Shown here: one piece after another, positions 17,187 through 28,533 of the stretch
Layout: every line of letters starts with the position of its first letter
How positions within the stretch are numbered: the first letter of the stretch is position 1
Program-made: the position numbers and the translations under genes
The notes under the pieces: model-generated
Told to the model about the DNA's origin: nothing
The model's input: the letters and a program-made list of their open reading frames with translations, nothing else
Databases searched by the model: none
Source of the DNA: Blastococcus sp. LR1
GTDB taxonomy: Bacteria; Actinomycetota; Actinomycetes; Mycobacteriales; Geodermatophilaceae
Length of the DNA stretch: 64,000 bases
Direction of reading: 5' to 3'
Assembly (NCBI RefSeq): GCF_020166105.1
Contig: NZ_JAIUJY010000001.1
Location: 124,001-188,000, forward strand

Positions 17187-19655
17187 TCAGGCGGTGACGC
17201 GCTCCACGTCGAAGACGCCGTCCACGTTGCGCACCGTCTGCAGCACCGCGCCCAGGTGCGCCGGGTCGGCCAGCTCGAAGGTGAACCGGCTGATCGCGAC
17301 GCGGTCGCGACTGGTCTGCACCGACGCCGAGAGGATGTTGACCCGCTCGTCGGCCAGCGCCTTGGTGACGTCGGAGAGCAGCCGGTGCCGGTCCAGCGCC
17401 TCCACCTGGATCGCGACGAGGAACATCGCGCCGGGCTGATTGCCCCACTCGACCTCGACCAGGCGCTCGGGCTTGCTCTGCAGGTCGCCAGCGTTGGTGC
17501 AGTCGGTGCGGTGCACGCTCACGCCGCCGCCGCGCGTGACGAACCCGAGGATGGAGTCGCCCGGCACCGGGGTGCAGCACTTGGCGAGCTTGGCCCACAC
17601 GTCGGTCATGCCGTGCACGACGACGCCGGGGTCACCGCTGGCACTGCGCCGCGGCGCGGGGCGGCGGGTCGGGATCGCGGTCTCGGCGATGTCCTCGGCG
17701 GCACCCTCGCTGCCACCGAGCGCGACCATGAGCTTCTCGACCACCGAGGCCGCCGAGAGCTGGTTCTCCCCCACCGCCGCGTAGAGCGCCGTGACGTCGG
17801 CGAACCGCAGGTCCTTGGCCAGCGTGGAGAGCGCCTCTCCGCCCAGCAGTCGCTGCAGCGGCAGCCCGGCCTTGCGCATCGCGCGGGTCAGGGCCTCCTT
17901 GCCGGCCTCGACCGCGTCCTCGCGGCGCTCCTTGGTGAACCACTGCCGGATCTTGGTCCGCGCCCGCGACGAGCCGACGAACGCCAGCCAGTCCTTGGAC
18001 GGGCCGGCCGTCGGCGACTTGGAGGTGAAGATCTCGACGACGTCGCCGTTGGTGAGCTTGCTGTCCAGCGACACCAGCGAGCCGTTCACCCGGGCGCCGA
18101 TCGTCCGGTAGCCGACCTCGGTGTGCACCGCGAAGGCGAAGTCCACCGGCGTCGCCTCGCCGGGCAGGCTGACGACGTCGCCCTTCGGCGTGAAGACGAA
18201 GACCTCCTGCGGACCGAGGTCGTAGCGCAGGGTCTCCAGGAACTCGCCGGGCTCCTGCGCCTCGCGCTGCCAGTCCAGCAGCTGGCGCAGCCACAGCATG
18301 TCATCGGGCGAGCCGGCCTTGGCCGGGGCGCCGAACTCGCCGGCGCTGGGCTTGCCGCCGACGCGCGCCTTCTCCTTGTACTTCCAGTGCGCGGCGATAC
18401 CGAACTCGGCGGTGCGGTGCATGTCGTGCGTGCGGATCTGCAGCTCGACCGGCTTGCCCTGCGGGCCGATGACCGTCGTGTGCAGCGACTGGTACATGTT
18501 GAACTTCGGCATGGCCACGAAGTCCTTGAAGCGGCCGGGCACCGGCTGCCAGTGGGCGTGCATGATGCCCAGCGCCGCGTAGCAGTCGCGCACCGAGTCG
18601 ACCAGGATCCGGATGCCGACGAGGTCCCAGATGTCGGTGAAGTCGCGGCCGCGCACGATCATCTTCTGGTAGATCGAGTAGTAGTGCTTGGGCCGGCCGG
18701 TGACGACCGCCTCGATCTTCGCGGCCTTGAGCTGCTCGGTCACCTGCGAGGTGACCTCGGCGATGAACGTGTCCCGCGACGGGGCCCGCTCGGCCACCAG
18801 CCGGACGATCTCGTCGTAGCGCTTGGGGTACAGCGTCGCGAACGCGAGGTCCTCGAGCTCCCACTTGATGGTGTTCATACCCAGCCGGTGGGCCAGCGGG
18901 GCGAGGATCTCCAGCGTCTCGCGCGCCTTCTTCTCCTGCTTCTCGGGCGGGAGGAAGCGCAGCGTGCGCATGTTGTGCAGCCGGTCGGCCAGCTTGATGA
19001 CCAGCACCCGGGGGTCGCGGGCCATCGCCACGATCATCTTGCGGATCGTCTCGGCCTGGGCGGCGTCGCCCATCTTGACCCGGTCGATCTTGGTGACGCC
19101 GTCGACCAGGTGGGCGACCTCCGAGCCGAACTCGGTGGTGATCGTCTCCAGGGTGACGCCGGTGTCCTCGACGGTGTCGTGCAGCAGCGCCGCGATCAGC
19201 GTCGTGGTGTCCATCCCGAGGCCGGCCAGCACGGTGGCGACGGCGAGCGGATGGGTGATGTAGGGATCGCCGCTCTTGCGCTTCTGGCTGCTGTGCGCCT
19301 GCTCGGCGACGTCGTAGGCACGCTGCAGCAGCGCGAGATCGGCCTTCGGATGGCTCTGCCGGTGCAGTGACGCCAGCGGCTCGAGCACCGGGCGGATCAG
19401 CGTGCTGCGCTGGCCCGCGACGATCCGGCGGGCCAGCCGGTCCCGGACCCGGCGGCGCGGGGCGCCGGACTCCGGGTCCACGGGCTCGGAGCCGACGTCG
19501 TCCGGACGGCGCACCACCGGACGCTCGGGAAGGGGGCTACGGACGGGCGTCCCGCCGTCGGTCGCCGCTGAGCCCTCGACCGCAGTCGTCTCCACCGCGC
19601 CAGGCCGCGCGGGAGCCGCGTCAGCGGCTACTTCGGAGGCCACGGCTGCTCCCAC
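17187..19655 (-). CDS. relA: Bifunctional (p)ppGpp synthetase/hydrolase RelA/SpoT (Rel)
   Basis: Long RSH enzyme that makes and degrades (p)ppGpp in the stringent response. 822 aa with a ~75-residue disordered N-terminal extension. The HD hydrolase domain has its metal motif HDTVED near residue 159 and appears intact. The synthetase domain follows ([13 protein letters not shown], then [18 protein letters not shown] near 375), then TGS (~500) and a C-terminal ACT domain ([20 protein letters not shown]). Both activities are therefore expected, as in other actinobacterial Rel proteins. It lies downstream of secDF-apt, a conserved actinobacterial order. Confidence 0.96.
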   Translation of the reverse strand: MGAAVASEVAADAAPARPGAVETTAVEGSAATDGGTPVRSPLPERPVVRRPDDVGSEPVDPESGAPRRRVRDRLARRIVAGQRSTLIRPVLEPLASLHRQSHPKADLALLQRAYDVAEQAHSSQKRKSGDPYITHPLAVATVLAGLGMDTTTLIAALLHDTVEDTGVTLETITTEFGSEVAHLVDGVTKIDRVKMGDAAQAETIRKMIVAMARDPRVLVIKLADRLHNMRTLRFLPPEKQEKKARETLEILAPLAHRLGMNTIKWELEDLAFATLYPKRYDEIVRLVAERAPSRDTFIAEVTSQVTEQLKAAKIEAVVTGRPKHYYSIYQKMIVRGRDFTDIWDLVGIRILVDSVRDCYAALGIMHAHWQPVPGRFKDFVAMPKFNMYQSLHTTVIGPQGKPVELQIRTHDMHRTAEFGIAAHWKYKEKARVGGKPSAGEFGAPAKAGSPDDMLWLRQLLDWQREAQEPGEFLETLRYDLGPQEVFVFTPKGDVVSLPGEATPVDFAFAVHTEVGYRTIGARVNGSLVSLDSKLTNGDVVEIFTSKSPTAGPSKDWLAFVGSSRARTKIRQWFTKERREDAVEAGKEALTRAMRKAGLPLQRLLGGEALSTLAKDLRFADVTALYAAVGENQLSAASVVEKLMVALGGSEGAAEDIAETAIPTRRPAPRRSASGDPGVVVHGMTDVWAKLAKCCTPVPGDSILGFVTRGGGVSVHRTDCTNAGDLQSKPERLVEVEWGNQPGAMFLVAIQVEALDRHRLLSDVTKALADERVNILSASVQTSRDRVAISRFTFELADPAHLGAVLQTVRNVDGVFDVERVTA

Positions 19656-19750
19656 GGTGTTCGAGGAGGGGGGACCCTCCCCATGCTAGCGGGACGCTCC
19701 GCCCCGCCGCCGCGCGCCACGGAGGGCTCACCCGGCCAGGTGGTGGGGTC

Positions 19751-20326
19751 TCAGGTGATCCAGAGCGCGTGCACCGCGTGCGGCTGCAGCCGCTCGCGTC
19801 CGCCGAGCGCGGCGAGCTCCACCACGACCGCGACCCCGGCGACGACGCCGCCGAGCTGCTCGACGAGGGCGACCGCGGCGGCGAGCGTGCCACCGGTCGC
19901 CAGCACGTCGTCGACGACCAGCACCCGCTGTCCGGGACGGATGGAGTCGGTGTGCAGCTCCAGGGTGGCGGTCCCGTACTCGAGGACGTAGTCGGCCGCG
20001 ACGCGCTCGCGCGGCAGCTTGCCGGCCTTGCGCACCGGCACCACGCCGACACCGGCGTCCAGGGCGACCGCGGCGGCCAGCAGGAAACCGCGCGCCTCGA
20101 CGCCGACGACGACGTCGAACGCTCGCTCCCCGTCGGCGAGCGCGGCCGCCCGCGGGTCGGACGCAGACGGCGTGGACAGCCCCTCGACGACCCGGCGGAA
20201 CGCCGGGCCGTCGGCGAAGACCGGCGTCAGGTCGCGGAACAGGACACCCGGCTCCGGGTGGTCCGGGATGTCCACGGTCAGGCCGGCGACGAGCTCGTCC
20301 AGGGGCTGCACCGCCTGGTCGGTCAC
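19751..20326 (-). CDS. apt: Adenine phosphoribosyltransferase
   Basis: Salvages adenine to AMP with PRPP. Start chosen at GTG 20326, which overlaps the secF stop by 4 nt (GTGA); 191 aa. Visible: N-terminal DIPDHPEPGVLFRDLTPVF, the VVVGVEARGFLLAAAVAL block, the RKAGKLPRE flexible loop, and the PRPP-binding motif VLVVDDVLATGGT. The C terminus is the usual short strand. The longer open frame upstream is only overlap with secF. Confidence 0.94.
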   Translation of the reverse strand: MTDQAVQPLDELVAGLTVDIPDHPEPGVLFRDLTPVFADGPAFRRVVEGLSTPSASDPRAAALADGERAFDVVVGVEARGFLLAAAVALDAGVGVVPVRKAGKLPRERVAADYVLEYGTATLELHTDSIRPGQRVLVVDDVLATGGTLAAAVALVEQLGGVVAGVAVVVELAALGGRERLQPHAVHALWIT

Positions 20327-21627
20327 CGGCGGCGCTTGCCGGGCCGCTGCTGCGGCCGGGCCCCGGGGCGTGGGGCCGCGGTCGCGCCGGAGGGCCGCTC
20401 CGGCCGCACCGAGGACGGCGACTCGACGACGACGTCGGCGGCCACCGACTCCGGCAGCTCGGCCACCGCGACCGCGCCGCCCGTCCGGCGCCGGCGCGCG
20501 CTGGCGACCGGTCCGGCCGGTGCACCTCCGGTGCGGGCCGCCGACGAACGGCGGGCGAGCACGCGACGGCGCAGCGCGATCTGGTCCGGCTCGCGCTCCT
20601 TGAGGTCGGCCACGATCGGCGTCGCCAGGACGATCGACGAGTAGGTGCCGGCGGCCAGACCGACGAAGAGCACCAGGGCGAGGTCCTTGAGCGTGCCGAC
20701 GCCGAGCAGCCCGGCGCCCACGAAGAGCAGGCCGGCCACCGGGAGCAGCGCGATCACCGACGTGTTGATCGAGCGCATGAGGGTCTGGTTGACAGCCAGG
20801 TTGGCCGCCTCGCCCCAGGTCATGCGGGCCGACTTCTCCAGGTCCTTGACGTTCTCGTCCACCTTGTCGAAGACGACCACGGTGTCGTACAGCGAGAACC
20901 CGAGGATGGTGAGGAAACCGATCACCGTCGACGGCGTGACCTCGAAACCGATCAGCGAGTAGACACCCGCGGTGATCACGATGTCGTGCGCCAGGGCAGC
21001 CATCGCGCCGACGGCCATCTTCGGCTGGAAGCGCACGGCGAGGAACAGCACGACCGCGACGAGGAAGACCGCGAGCGCCAGCAGTGCCTGGTCGGTGATG
21101 TCGCTGCCCCACTCGGCGCTGACCGCGTCGGCGCTGACCTCCTCAGGACCGAGCCCGGCGACGTCGGCCATCTCCTCGACGACCGCCCGCTCGCCGGCGG
21201 TGTCCAGGGCCTCGGTGCGGATCAGCAGCGTGTTGCCGCCCACCACCTGAGCGCTGGCCACCTCGGCGCCGGCGTCCTCCGCCGCGGTACGGACGTCCGC
21301 GAGCTGGGACTCGGAGCCCGGCAGCCGGAAGCTGTTGCCGCCGGAGAAGTCGATGCCGAAGTTGAAGCCCCGGAAGACCATCGAGGCGACGCACAGGATC
21401 ATCACGACAGCGGTGATCTTGTAGATCAGCCGGCTGCGTCCGACGACGTCCAGCCCCGCCTCGCCGTTGTACAACCGGGAGCTGAGGCGGGCCTGCTTCC
21501 GGGGGGCGGTCGTCTCGGCGTCGCCACCCGGGTCCTGGGGCAGCCCTGCGTCGGCGAGGGCGTTTTCGCCCTCCTCGACGGGAGCGCCCTCCGGAGTCGG
21601 GTCCACCGGGTCGGTCGGGCGGGTCAT
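20323..21627 (-). CDS. secF: Protein translocase subunit SecF
   Basis: Membrane partner of SecD that uses proton motive force to aid late steps of Sec export. Start ATG at 21627, overlapping the secD stop by 4 nt; 434 aa. Six membrane segments are expected. The conserved block FNFGIDFSGGNSF follows TM1, and GFSLYDTVVVFDKVDEN marks the TM4 region. A ~60-aa acidic N-terminal tail and a ~90-aa Arg/Pro-rich C-terminal tail are likely cytoplasmic and disordered. Confidence 0.94.
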   Translation of the reverse strand: MTRPTDPVDPTPEGAPVEEGENALADAGLPQDPGGDAETTAPRKQARLSSRLYNGEAGLDVVGRSRLIYKITAVVMILCVASMVFRGFNFGIDFSGGNSFRLPGSESQLADVRTAAEDAGAEVASAQVVGGNTLLIRTEALDTAGERAVVEEMADVAGLGPEEVSADAVSAEWGSDITDQALLALAVFLVAVVLFLAVRFQPKMAVGAMAALAHDIVITAGVYSLIGFEVTPSTVIGFLTILGFSLYDTVVVFDKVDENVKDLEKSARMTWGEAANLAVNQTLMRSINTSVIALLPVAGLLFVGAGLLGVGTLKDLALVLFVGLAAGTYSSIVLATPIVADLKEREPDQIALRRRVLARRSSAARTGGAPAGPVASARRRRTGGAVAVAELPESVAADVVVESPSSVRPERPSGATAAPRPGARPQQRPGKRRR

Positions 21628-23270
21628 GAGGTGCTCCTGTCCGTACGGCCGGTTCCCGCGGAGGCCCCGGCGAGTTCGCGCCCCTTGGCCGGCGTCGTGG
21701 CCCGGCGCGTGTGCGCGACCTGGCCCAGCCCCGAGAACCGGTTGCTGCCGAACGACTTGATCCGCGACAGCACCGCCATCAGCGGGTGGGTGAAGAGGAA
21801 GACGACGATCAGGTCCAGCACGGTCGACATGCCGAGGGTGAACGCGAAGCCCTTCACGTCGCCGATCGCCAGCAGGTAGAGGATCGCCGCCGCGAGGAAG
21901 CTCACCGCGTCGGCCGACAGGATGGTGCGCCGGGCACGGATCCAGGCGCGCGGCACCGCGGAACGCAGCGACCGCCCCTCGCGGATCTCGTCCTTCAACC
22001 GTTCGAAGTAGACGACGAACGAGTCGGCAGTGATGCCGATCGACACGATGAACCCGGCGATGCCTGCCAGGCTCAGCGTGAACCCGATCTCGCGGCCCAG
22101 CACCACCAGGCAGCCGTAGACGACGACCGCGGAGAGCACCAGGCTGGCGATCATCACCAGGCCGAGCAGCCGGTAGTAGAGGAGCGCGTACAGGAAGACC
22201 AGCGCGATGCCGATCCCGCCGGCGATCAGCCCGGCCTGCAGCTGCTCCTCCCCCAGCTCGGTGGAGATGGACTGCGCCGCGGCCTGGCTGAAGGTCAGCG
22301 GCAGGGCGCCGTACTTGAGCTGGTTGGCCAGCTCGGTGGCCGACTCCTGGTCGAACTGACCGCTGATGGTGGTCGGGTTCGTGGTGATGGGGCTGTTGAT
22401 CGTCGGCGCCGAGATGACCCGGCCGTCGAGGGTGAAGGCGACGTTCTTGCCGACGTTGGCGGTCGTGTAGTCCGCCCAGGTGTTCATGCCGTCGGACTGG
22501 AAGTCCAGCAGCACGACCCAGCTGCCGTCGGTGGGATCGGTGCCGGAGGTGGCGTTCTCGATCTCCGTGCCCTCGATGATCGTGGGCCCGAGGAGGTACT
22601 TCGCCGACCCGTCCTCGGTGCACGTGGCCACGAAGTCGGTGGGACGGGAGGTCTCCCCGGTGACGTTCTCGTCCTCGCAGGTGAGGGTCGCGAACGCCGC
22701 GGCAGCCTCCTCCTGGGTGACCGCCGGCGCGTCCGGGTCGGGCAGTGCCGGGTCCTCGACGGCGCCGTCGGTGTCGGCGGGAGCGTCGCCTTCTGCACCC
22801 TCGGCCGAGTCGCCCTCGGCGGTGCCGTCGGCGGTCTCGGCGCCGTCCGCGGCGTTCTCCTCGGCCGCGGCCGGGTCCTCCTCGGCGGGCACGGCCGGGG
22901 CCGGGCCGTCGAGCACCGGACGGAAGCGGAGCTGCGCGGTGGCGCCGAGCTCGCGCGCCTGCTCGCCGTCCTCACCCGGAACGGAGATGACGATGTTCGC
23001 ATCGCCCTCGGTGACCACCTCGGCCTCGGCGACGCCGAGCCCGTTCACCCGCTGCTCGATGATCTGGCGGGCCAGCTCCAGGTCCTCCTGGGCCGGCGCC
23101 TGGCCGTCGGGCGTGCGGGCGGTCAGCGTGACGGTGGTGCCGCCCCGCAGGTCCAGCCCGAGCTGCGGCGTGCGGGTGTCGCCCACGAAGAAGACGAGCC
23201 CGTACAGCAGGGCGATGATCGCGAGGAACGCGGCGAAGTAGCCCCTCGCCGGGGCCGGGCGGTTGGCCAC
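21624..23270 (-). CDS. secD: Protein translocase subunit SecD
   Basis: Six-TM Sec accessory protein with a large extracytoplasmic P1 domain, 548 aa. TM1 is at ~9-28, then LGLDLRGGTTVTLTA. A ~75-residue acidic Ala/Glu/Asp/Gly insertion (roughly 115-190) is followed by a segment with two Cys residues (LTCEDE, ATCTEDG) that could pair. The C-terminal half has LGEEQLQAGLIAGGIGIALV and GFIVSIGITADSFVVYFERL (TM4 with its charged residues). It is followed by secF with a 4-nt overlap and preceded by yajC 26 nt away. Confidence 0.95.
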   Translation of the reverse strand: MANRPAPARGYFAAFLAIIALLYGLVFFVGDTRTPQLGLDLRGGTTVTLTARTPDGQAPAQEDLELARQIIEQRVNGLGVAEAEVVTEGDANIVISVPGEDGEQARELGATAQLRFRPVLDGPAPAVPAEEDPAAAEENAADGAETADGTAEGDSAEGAEGDAPADTDGAVEDPALPDPDAPAVTQEEAAAAFATLTCEDENVTGETSRPTDFVATCTEDGSAKYLLGPTIIEGTEIENATSGTDPTDGSWVVLLDFQSDGMNTWADYTTANVGKNVAFTLDGRVISAPTINSPITTNPTTISGQFDQESATELANQLKYGALPLTFSQAAAQSISTELGEEQLQAGLIAGGIGIALVFLYALLYYRLLGLVMIASLVLSAVVVYGCLVVLGREIGFTLSLAGIAGFIVSIGITADSFVVYFERLKDEIREGRSLRSAVPRAWIRARRTILSADAVSFLAAAILYLLAIGDVKGFAFTLGMSTVLDLIVVFLFTHPLMAVLSRIKSFGSNRFSGLGQVAHTRRATTPAKGRELAGASAGTGRTDRSTS

Positions 23271-23296
23271 GGGTGTTCTCCTGGTCAGACGGTCGG

Positions 23297-23611
23297 TCAG
23301 ACGGCGCCGTCGGCCGGCTTGGACAGGTCCTCGGCCACCGCCGTCGACTCTGCGGGCCGGCGCACCTCGAGGATCGCCTGGCGGACGAAGGTCACGACCA
23401 CGCCGGGCGCGACCTCCAGGTCGACGGTCGACTCACCGAGGCCGGCGACAGTCCCGTGCAGGCCGGCGGTCGTCGTGACCGGGGTGCCGATCGTCAGGGC
23501 AGCCTGCATCGCGGCGGCCTGCTCCTGCATGCGCTTGCGCTGACGCGCCGGCAGCACGATGAGGACGACCAGCATGACGGCCAGGAGGATGAACGGGAAG
23601 AACTGCTCCAC
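23297..23611 (-). CDS. yajC: Preprotein translocase subunit YajC
   Basis: Small single-span membrane protein associated with SecDF. 104 aa; N-terminal TM (FFPFILLAVMLVVLIVLPARQ), a basic turn, and the YajC beta domain with TIGTPVTTTAGLHGTVAGL and VVVTFVRQAILEVR. Start at 23611. The 148-nt gap from ruvB upstream may hold its own promoter. It is the first gene of the yajC-secD-secF-apt run. Confidence 0.92.
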   Translation of the reverse strand: MEQFFPFILLAVMLVVLIVLPARQRKRMQEQAAAMQAALTIGTPVTTTAGLHGTVAGLGESTVDLEVAPGVVVTFVRQAILEVRRPAESTAVAEDLSKPADGAV

Positions 23612-23759
23612 GACAGATGTGCCTCTCTACCGCGTTGGTTGCTCGCGGTCGGTGCGGTCCGCGAGGGATCCGCTCGGGTACGTCGGCACCGGCGCGCGCG
23701 ACGACCAGACGGGACGCGCACGACCCGGCCTGCGAGTTGCGCGCCAGCGGATCGTGAGT

Positions 23760-24884
23760 CTAGGCGTCGAACAGGGGTTCTGACGACGACCCCGGGACCT
23801 GTGGGTCTGCTGTGACCCGGCCGAGGGGGACCCCGCCCCGGGGCAGTGGCCGTCCGAGGTGCTGCCAGGCCGCCTCCGTGGCGACCCGCCCGCGCGGGGT
23901 GCGCGCCAGCAGTCCGGCGCGGACGAGGAACGGCTCGCACACCTCCTCGACGGTGTGCGGCTCCTCCCCCACCGCCACGGCCAGCGTCGCGACGCCGACC
24001 GGGCCGCCGCCGAACTTTCCGACCAGCGCCTCCAGGACGGCGCGGTCGAGGCGGTCCAGCCCCAGGTGGTCGACGTCGTACAGCGCCAGGCCGGCCCGGG
24101 CCACGTCGCGCGTGACCCGGCCGTCGGCCTCGACCTCGGCGTAGTCGCGGACGCGGCGCAGCAGCCGGTTGGCGATGCGCGGTGTGCCGCGGGACCGCCC
24201 GGCGATCTCGGCCGATCCCTCGGGGGTGAGCTCGACGCCCAGCAGGTCGGCGCTGCGGGCCAGGACCCGCTCCAGCTCGGCCGGCTCGTAGAACTCCATC
24301 TGCCCGACGAAGCCGAAGCGGTCGCGCAGCGGCCCGGTGAGCAGGCCGGCCCGCGTGGTGGCGCCGACCAGTGTGAACGGGTTGATCTCCAGCGGGATGG
24401 CGGTAGCTCCCGGCCCCTTGCCGACGACGACGTCGACCCGGAAGTCCTCCATCGCCATGTACAGCAGCTCTTCGGCCGGACGGGCGATGCGGTGGATCTC
24501 GTCGATGAACAGCACGTCGCCGGGCGCGAGGTTGGACAGCATCGCGGCGAGGTCGCCCGAGCGCTCGATCGCCGGGCCGCTGGTGATCTTCACCGAGGTG
24601 CCCAGCTCGGAGCCGATGATCAGGGCGAGGCTGGTCTTGCCCAGTCCGGGCGGGCCGGAGAGGAGCACGTGGTCGGGCGCGCGGCCGCGGCGCTTGGCGC
24701 CCTCGAGCACCAGCGCCAGCTGCCGGGCGACCTTGGGCTGGCCGATGAAGTCGTGCAGCGAGTGCGGCCGCAGGGCCGACTCGACCACCCGCTCCTCGTC
24801 GCCGGCCTGCGGCTGGACGCCCCACTCCTGGTCGGCGTCGGCTGCCAGCTCGCCGGTCAGCGACCGGTCGAAGGGCGCGCTCAT
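23760..24884 (-). CDS. ruvB: Holliday junction branch-migration helicase RuvB
   Basis: AAA+ motor that drives branch migration with RuvA. 374 aa: Walker [10 protein letters not shown] near residue 82, Walker [11 protein letters not shown], sensor-1 LVGATTRAG, Arg-finger region [15 protein letters not shown], and a C-terminal winged-helix ([20 protein letters not shown]). A ~30-residue extra C-terminal tail is present. The start overlaps ruvA by 4 nt, giving the standard ruvCAB order. Confidence 0.97.
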   Translation of the reverse strand: MSAPFDRSLTGELAADADQEWGVQPQAGDEERVVESALRPHSLHDFIGQPKVARQLALVLEGAKRRGRAPDHVLLSGPPGLGKTSLALIIGSELGTSVKITSGPAIERSGDLAAMLSNLAPGDVLFIDEIHRIARPAEELLYMAMEDFRVDVVVGKGPGATAIPLEINPFTLVGATTRAGLLTGPLRDRFGFVGQMEFYEPAELERVLARSADLLGVELTPEGSAEIAGRSRGTPRIANRLLRRVRDYAEVEADGRVTRDVARAGLALYDVDHLGLDRLDRAVLEALVGKFGGGPVGVATLAVAVGEEPHTVEEVCEPFLVRAGLLARTPRGRVATEAAWQHLGRPLPRGGVPLGRVTADPQVPGSSSEPLFDA

Positions 24885-25519
24885 GCCCTACCCAGCAGCT
24901 GCAGAGCCTGGCGCAGCAGGACGGCGACCTCGACGCCCCCGGTGGCGAGGATCTGCTCATCGGCGACCGGGGCGAGCTGCAGCACCGCGCCCTCGGCCTC
25001 CTTGGCGCTCCAGCCGAGGCCGACGAGCGCGGAGGTGAGCTGGTCGCGCCAAGGGGCGACCGGCGTGACGGCGGGCAGTCCGGGCACGGCCGGGGCGTCG
25101 AGCGAGGTGTCGACCGAGGTGGAGCCCAGCCGGTCGCGCAGCTCGAGCACCAGCCGCTCGGCGCCCTTCTTGCCGATGCCGGGCACCTGCATGAGGGCCT
25201 TGAGGTCGCCCGTCGTGACCGCGCGGCGGATCTCCCGCGGCGGATGGATGGCGAGGATGGCCTGGGCCAGCCGGGGGCCGACGCCGTTGGCGGTCTGCAG
25301 CAGCTCGAACAGCGAACGCTCGTCGTCGTCGGCGAAGCCGTAGAGCGTGAGCGAGTCCTCGCGCACCACGAGGCTGGTGGCCAGCCGGGCGGACTCCCCC
25401 ACCTGCAGCCGGGCGATCGTGCCCGGGGTGCACTGCACCGCCAGGCCGATGCCACCCACCTCCACCACCGCGCCGTCGGGACCGACCGCGGCGACCCTGC
25501 CGTTGACCGAGGCGATCAT
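24881..25519 (-). CDS. ruvA: Holliday junction DNA-binding protein RuvA
   Basis: Tetrameric junction-binding partner of RuvB. Start ATG 25519 ([13 protein letters not shown]), overlapping the ruvC stop by 4 nt; 212 aa. Domain I OB fold is at 1-65 ([19 protein letters not shown]), domain II helix-hairpin-helix motifs include [17 protein letters not shown] and [19 protein letters not shown], and domain III is C-terminal ([15 protein letters not shown]). The longer upstream frame is a shadow of ruvC. Confidence 0.95.
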   Translation of the reverse strand: MIASVNGRVAAVGPDGAVVEVGGIGLAVQCTPGTIARLQVGESARLATSLVVREDSLTLYGFADDDERSLFELLQTANGVGPRLAQAILAIHPPREIRRAVTTGDLKALMQVPGIGKKGAERLVLELRDRLGSTSVDTSLDAPAVPGLPAVTPVAPWRDQLTSALVGLGWSAKEAEGAVLQLAPVADEQILATGGVEVAVLLRQALQLLGRA

Positions 25520-26091
25520 CGGGCCGCCACCCCCTGCCAACGCGGCAGCGTGCGCTGCACGACGGGGGCGCCGATGCCGCCGGCGATCGCGGCGGAGCGC
25601 AGCCGCTGCTGGGCCGGGCCGCGCCAGGCGTGGCACACCGCGAGCGCCAGGGCGTCCGCGGCGTCGGCGGGCTTGGGGGCGGTGGCGAGCCCCAGCACGC
25701 GGGTGACCATGAGGGTGACCTGCTCCTTGTCCGCGCGGCCGTTGCCGGAGATGGCCGCCTTGACCTCGCTGGGCGTGTGCCAGGCGACCGGCCGGTCGGC
25801 CTGCGCCGCGGCGAGCGCCGCGACCCCGGCCGCCTGCGCCGTGCCGGTGGCGGTGCCCTTGTTGTTCTGGGTGAAGACGCGCTCGATGGCGACGACGTCG
25901 GGCCGGTGCTCGCGCAGCAGCGCGGTCACCGCGGTGTGCAGCTCCAGCAGCCGGAGCTCGAGGTCGAGCTCGGGCATCGTCCGGATGACTCCCACCCCGA
26001 TCGCCGTCGGCCGGGCGCCGGGACGTCCGTCGACCACGCCCCACCCGCACCGGGTGAGGCCCGGGTCGATACCGAGCACCCGCATGGTCAC
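25516..26091 (-). CDS. ruvC: Crossover junction endodeoxyribonuclease RuvC
   Basis: Resolves Holliday junctions by paired nicks. 191 aa. Catalytic acids are visible in [14 protein letters not shown] (first Asp), VVAIERVF (Glu) and the closing [15 protein letters not shown] (Asp cluster). The start is ATG 26091 or the ATG two codons later (MRVLGIDPG). It overlaps ruvA by 4 nt. The 72-nt gap before it, after yebC, may hold a separate ruv promoter. Confidence 0.95.
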   Translation of the reverse strand: MTMRVLGIDPGLTRCGWGVVDGRPGARPTAIGVGVIRTMPELDLELRLLELHTAVTALLREHRPDVVAIERVFTQNNKGTATGTAQAAGVAALAAAQADRPVAWHTPSEVKAAISGNGRADKEQVTLMVTRVLGLATAPKPADAADALALAVCHAWRGPAQQRLRSAAIAGGIGAPVVQRTLPRWQGVAAR

Positions 26092-26163
26092 GCTCCCGTC
26101 AGCCGAACGCTTGTTCGACCGAGGCTAACCGCCGACTCCCCCGACGAGGCGCCAACACGCCCG

Positions 26164-26921
<758 letters not shown>

Positions 26922-26925
<4 letters not shown>

Positions 26926-27584
26926 GACTGTCCCCTCTCGTCCCCGGCCGGGCGCCGTGTGCCGACGCCGGCCTCCTGGGCCAGGTGACGCCGCACGATC
27001 TCGACGAACAGCGCGTGCACCCGGCGGTCCCCGGTCAGTTCCGGGTGGAAGCTGGTGGCCACCACGTTGCGCTGGCGGACCGCGACGATCCTACCGTCGG
27101 CCGGCCCGCCCTCGACCCGGCCGAGCACCTCGACGTCCCCGGCGGCCTCCTCGACCCACGGCGCGCGGATGAAGACCGCCTGCAGCGGCGGGCCGTCGAG
27201 GCCCGCGAAGCGCACCGTCGACTCGAACGAGTCCGCCTGCCGCCCGAAGGCGTTGCGCCGCACGGTGACGTCGAGGCCGCCCACGGTCGGCTGGTCCGGC
27301 GGGGCGTCCAGCAGCCGGTCGGCCAGCAGGACCATCCCGGCGCAGGTGCCGTAGGCGGGCAGGCCGGAGCGCACGGCCGACCGCAGCGGCTCGAGCAGCC
27401 CGAAGCGGGCGGCCAGCTTGCCGATGGTCGTCGACTCGCCCCCGGGGACGACGATGCCGTCCACCCCGGTCAGCTCGTCGGCCCGGCGCACCGACCGCAC
27501 CTCGGCGCCCTCGGCCCGCAGCGCCGCGACGTGCTCGCGGACGTCGCCCTGCAGCGCCAGCACCCCGATGACGGGGACGTTCAC
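26922..27584 (-). CDS. pdxT: Pyridoxal 5'-phosphate synthase glutaminase subunit PdxT
   Basis: Releases ammonia from glutamine for PdxS. About 220 aa. Nucleophile Cys in [10 protein letters not shown], His and Glu in SFHPELTGD, and the oxyanion block [17 protein letters not shown] 27584 gives a GTGA overlap with the pdxS stop; a GTG one codon upstream (27587) is also possible. The C-terminal ~15 residues beyond the family end are variable. Confidence 0.94.
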
Positions 27585-28483
27585 CACCCGCGGGTGGCGA
27601 AGCGCTCGCTCTCCGGCAGCGTCGCCACGTTGATGCCGACCATGGGCTCGCCCAGCCCGCGCGACACCTTGGCGATGACGTCGGCGTCGTCGAAGAACGT
27701 CGTCGCCTGCACGATCGCCGCGGCCCGCTGGGCGGGGTCGCCGGACTTGAAGATCCCCGAGCCGACGAAGACGCCCTCGGCGCCGAGCTGCATCATCATC
27801 GCCGCGTCGGCGGGGGTGGCCAGGCCGCCGGCGGTGAAGAGGACGACCGGCAGCTTGCCCAGCCGCGCAACCTCGCGCACCAGCTCCACCGGCGCGCGCA
27901 GCTCCTTGGCGGCGACGAACAGCTCGGTCTCGTCCAGCGTCGCCAGCCGCCGGATCCCGGCCCGCAGGGCGCGCATGTGCCGGGTGGCCTCGACGACGTT
28001 GCCGGTGCCCGCCTCACCCTTGGAGCGGATCATCGCCGCGCCCTCGGAGATGCGGCGCAGCGCCTCGCCCAGGTCGGTGGCGCCGCAGACGAACGGCACC
28101 GTGAAGGCGGACTTGTCGATGTGGTGCGCCTCGTCGGCCGGGGTCAGCACCTCGGACTCGTCGATGTAGTCGACGCCGAGGGACTGGAGCACCTGCGCCT
28201 CGACGAAGTGGCCGATGCGCGCCTTGGCCATCACCGGGATGGAGACCGCGTCGATGATCCCCTGGATCATGTCGGGGTCGCTCATCCGCGCGATCCCGCC
28301 CTGCACGCGGATGTCGGCGGGCACGCGCTCGAGGGCCATGACGGCGACGGCGCCGGCGTCCTCGGCGATGCGGGCCTGCTCCGGGGTGACGACGTCCATG
28401 ATGACGCCGCCCTTGAGCTGCTCGGCCATGCCGCGCTTCACGAGCTCGGTGCCGGTCGCGGCCTGGTCGGGAGAGGGAGCCAC
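27581..28483 (-). CDS. pdxS: Pyridoxal 5'-phosphate synthase lyase subunit PdxS
   Basis: Condenses ribose 5-phosphate, glyceraldehyde 3-phosphate and ammonia into PLP with PdxT. Start chosen at GTG 28483, with an AAGGCGG sequence ~7 nt upstream; 300 aa. Highly conserved blocks: [45 protein letters not shown] (Lys), [15 protein letters not shown] and [20 protein letters not shown]. Part of the thrS-to-relA array, as in M. tuberculosis where pdxS lies near pimA. Confidence 0.97.
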   Translation of the reverse strand: MAPSPDQAATGTELVKRGMAEQLKGGVIMDVVTPEQARIAEDAGAVAVMALERVPADIRVQGGIARMSDPDMIQGIIDAVSIPVMAKARIGHFVEAQVLQSLGVDYIDESEVLTPADEAHHIDKSAFTVPFVCGATDLGEALRRISEGAAMIRSKGEAGTGNVVEATRHMRALRAGIRRLATLDETELFVAAKELRAPVELVREVARLGKLPVVLFTAGGLATPADAAMMMQLGAEGVFVGSGIFKSGDPAQRAAAIVQATTFFDDADVIAKVSRGLGEPMVGINVATLPESERFATRGW

Positions 28484-28533
28484 GGTTTCCGCCTTCGGAT
28501 CGACAACGTCAGCTGGGCCGAACTGTACGGAGG

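Noticed and set aside
16741-17197. Continuation of the DUF6980-like frame to 17197 as a real 220-aa protein
   Set aside because: Sequence after the CPWCG block falls in repeat copy 2 and then overlaps a better-supported small membrane gene in another frame.
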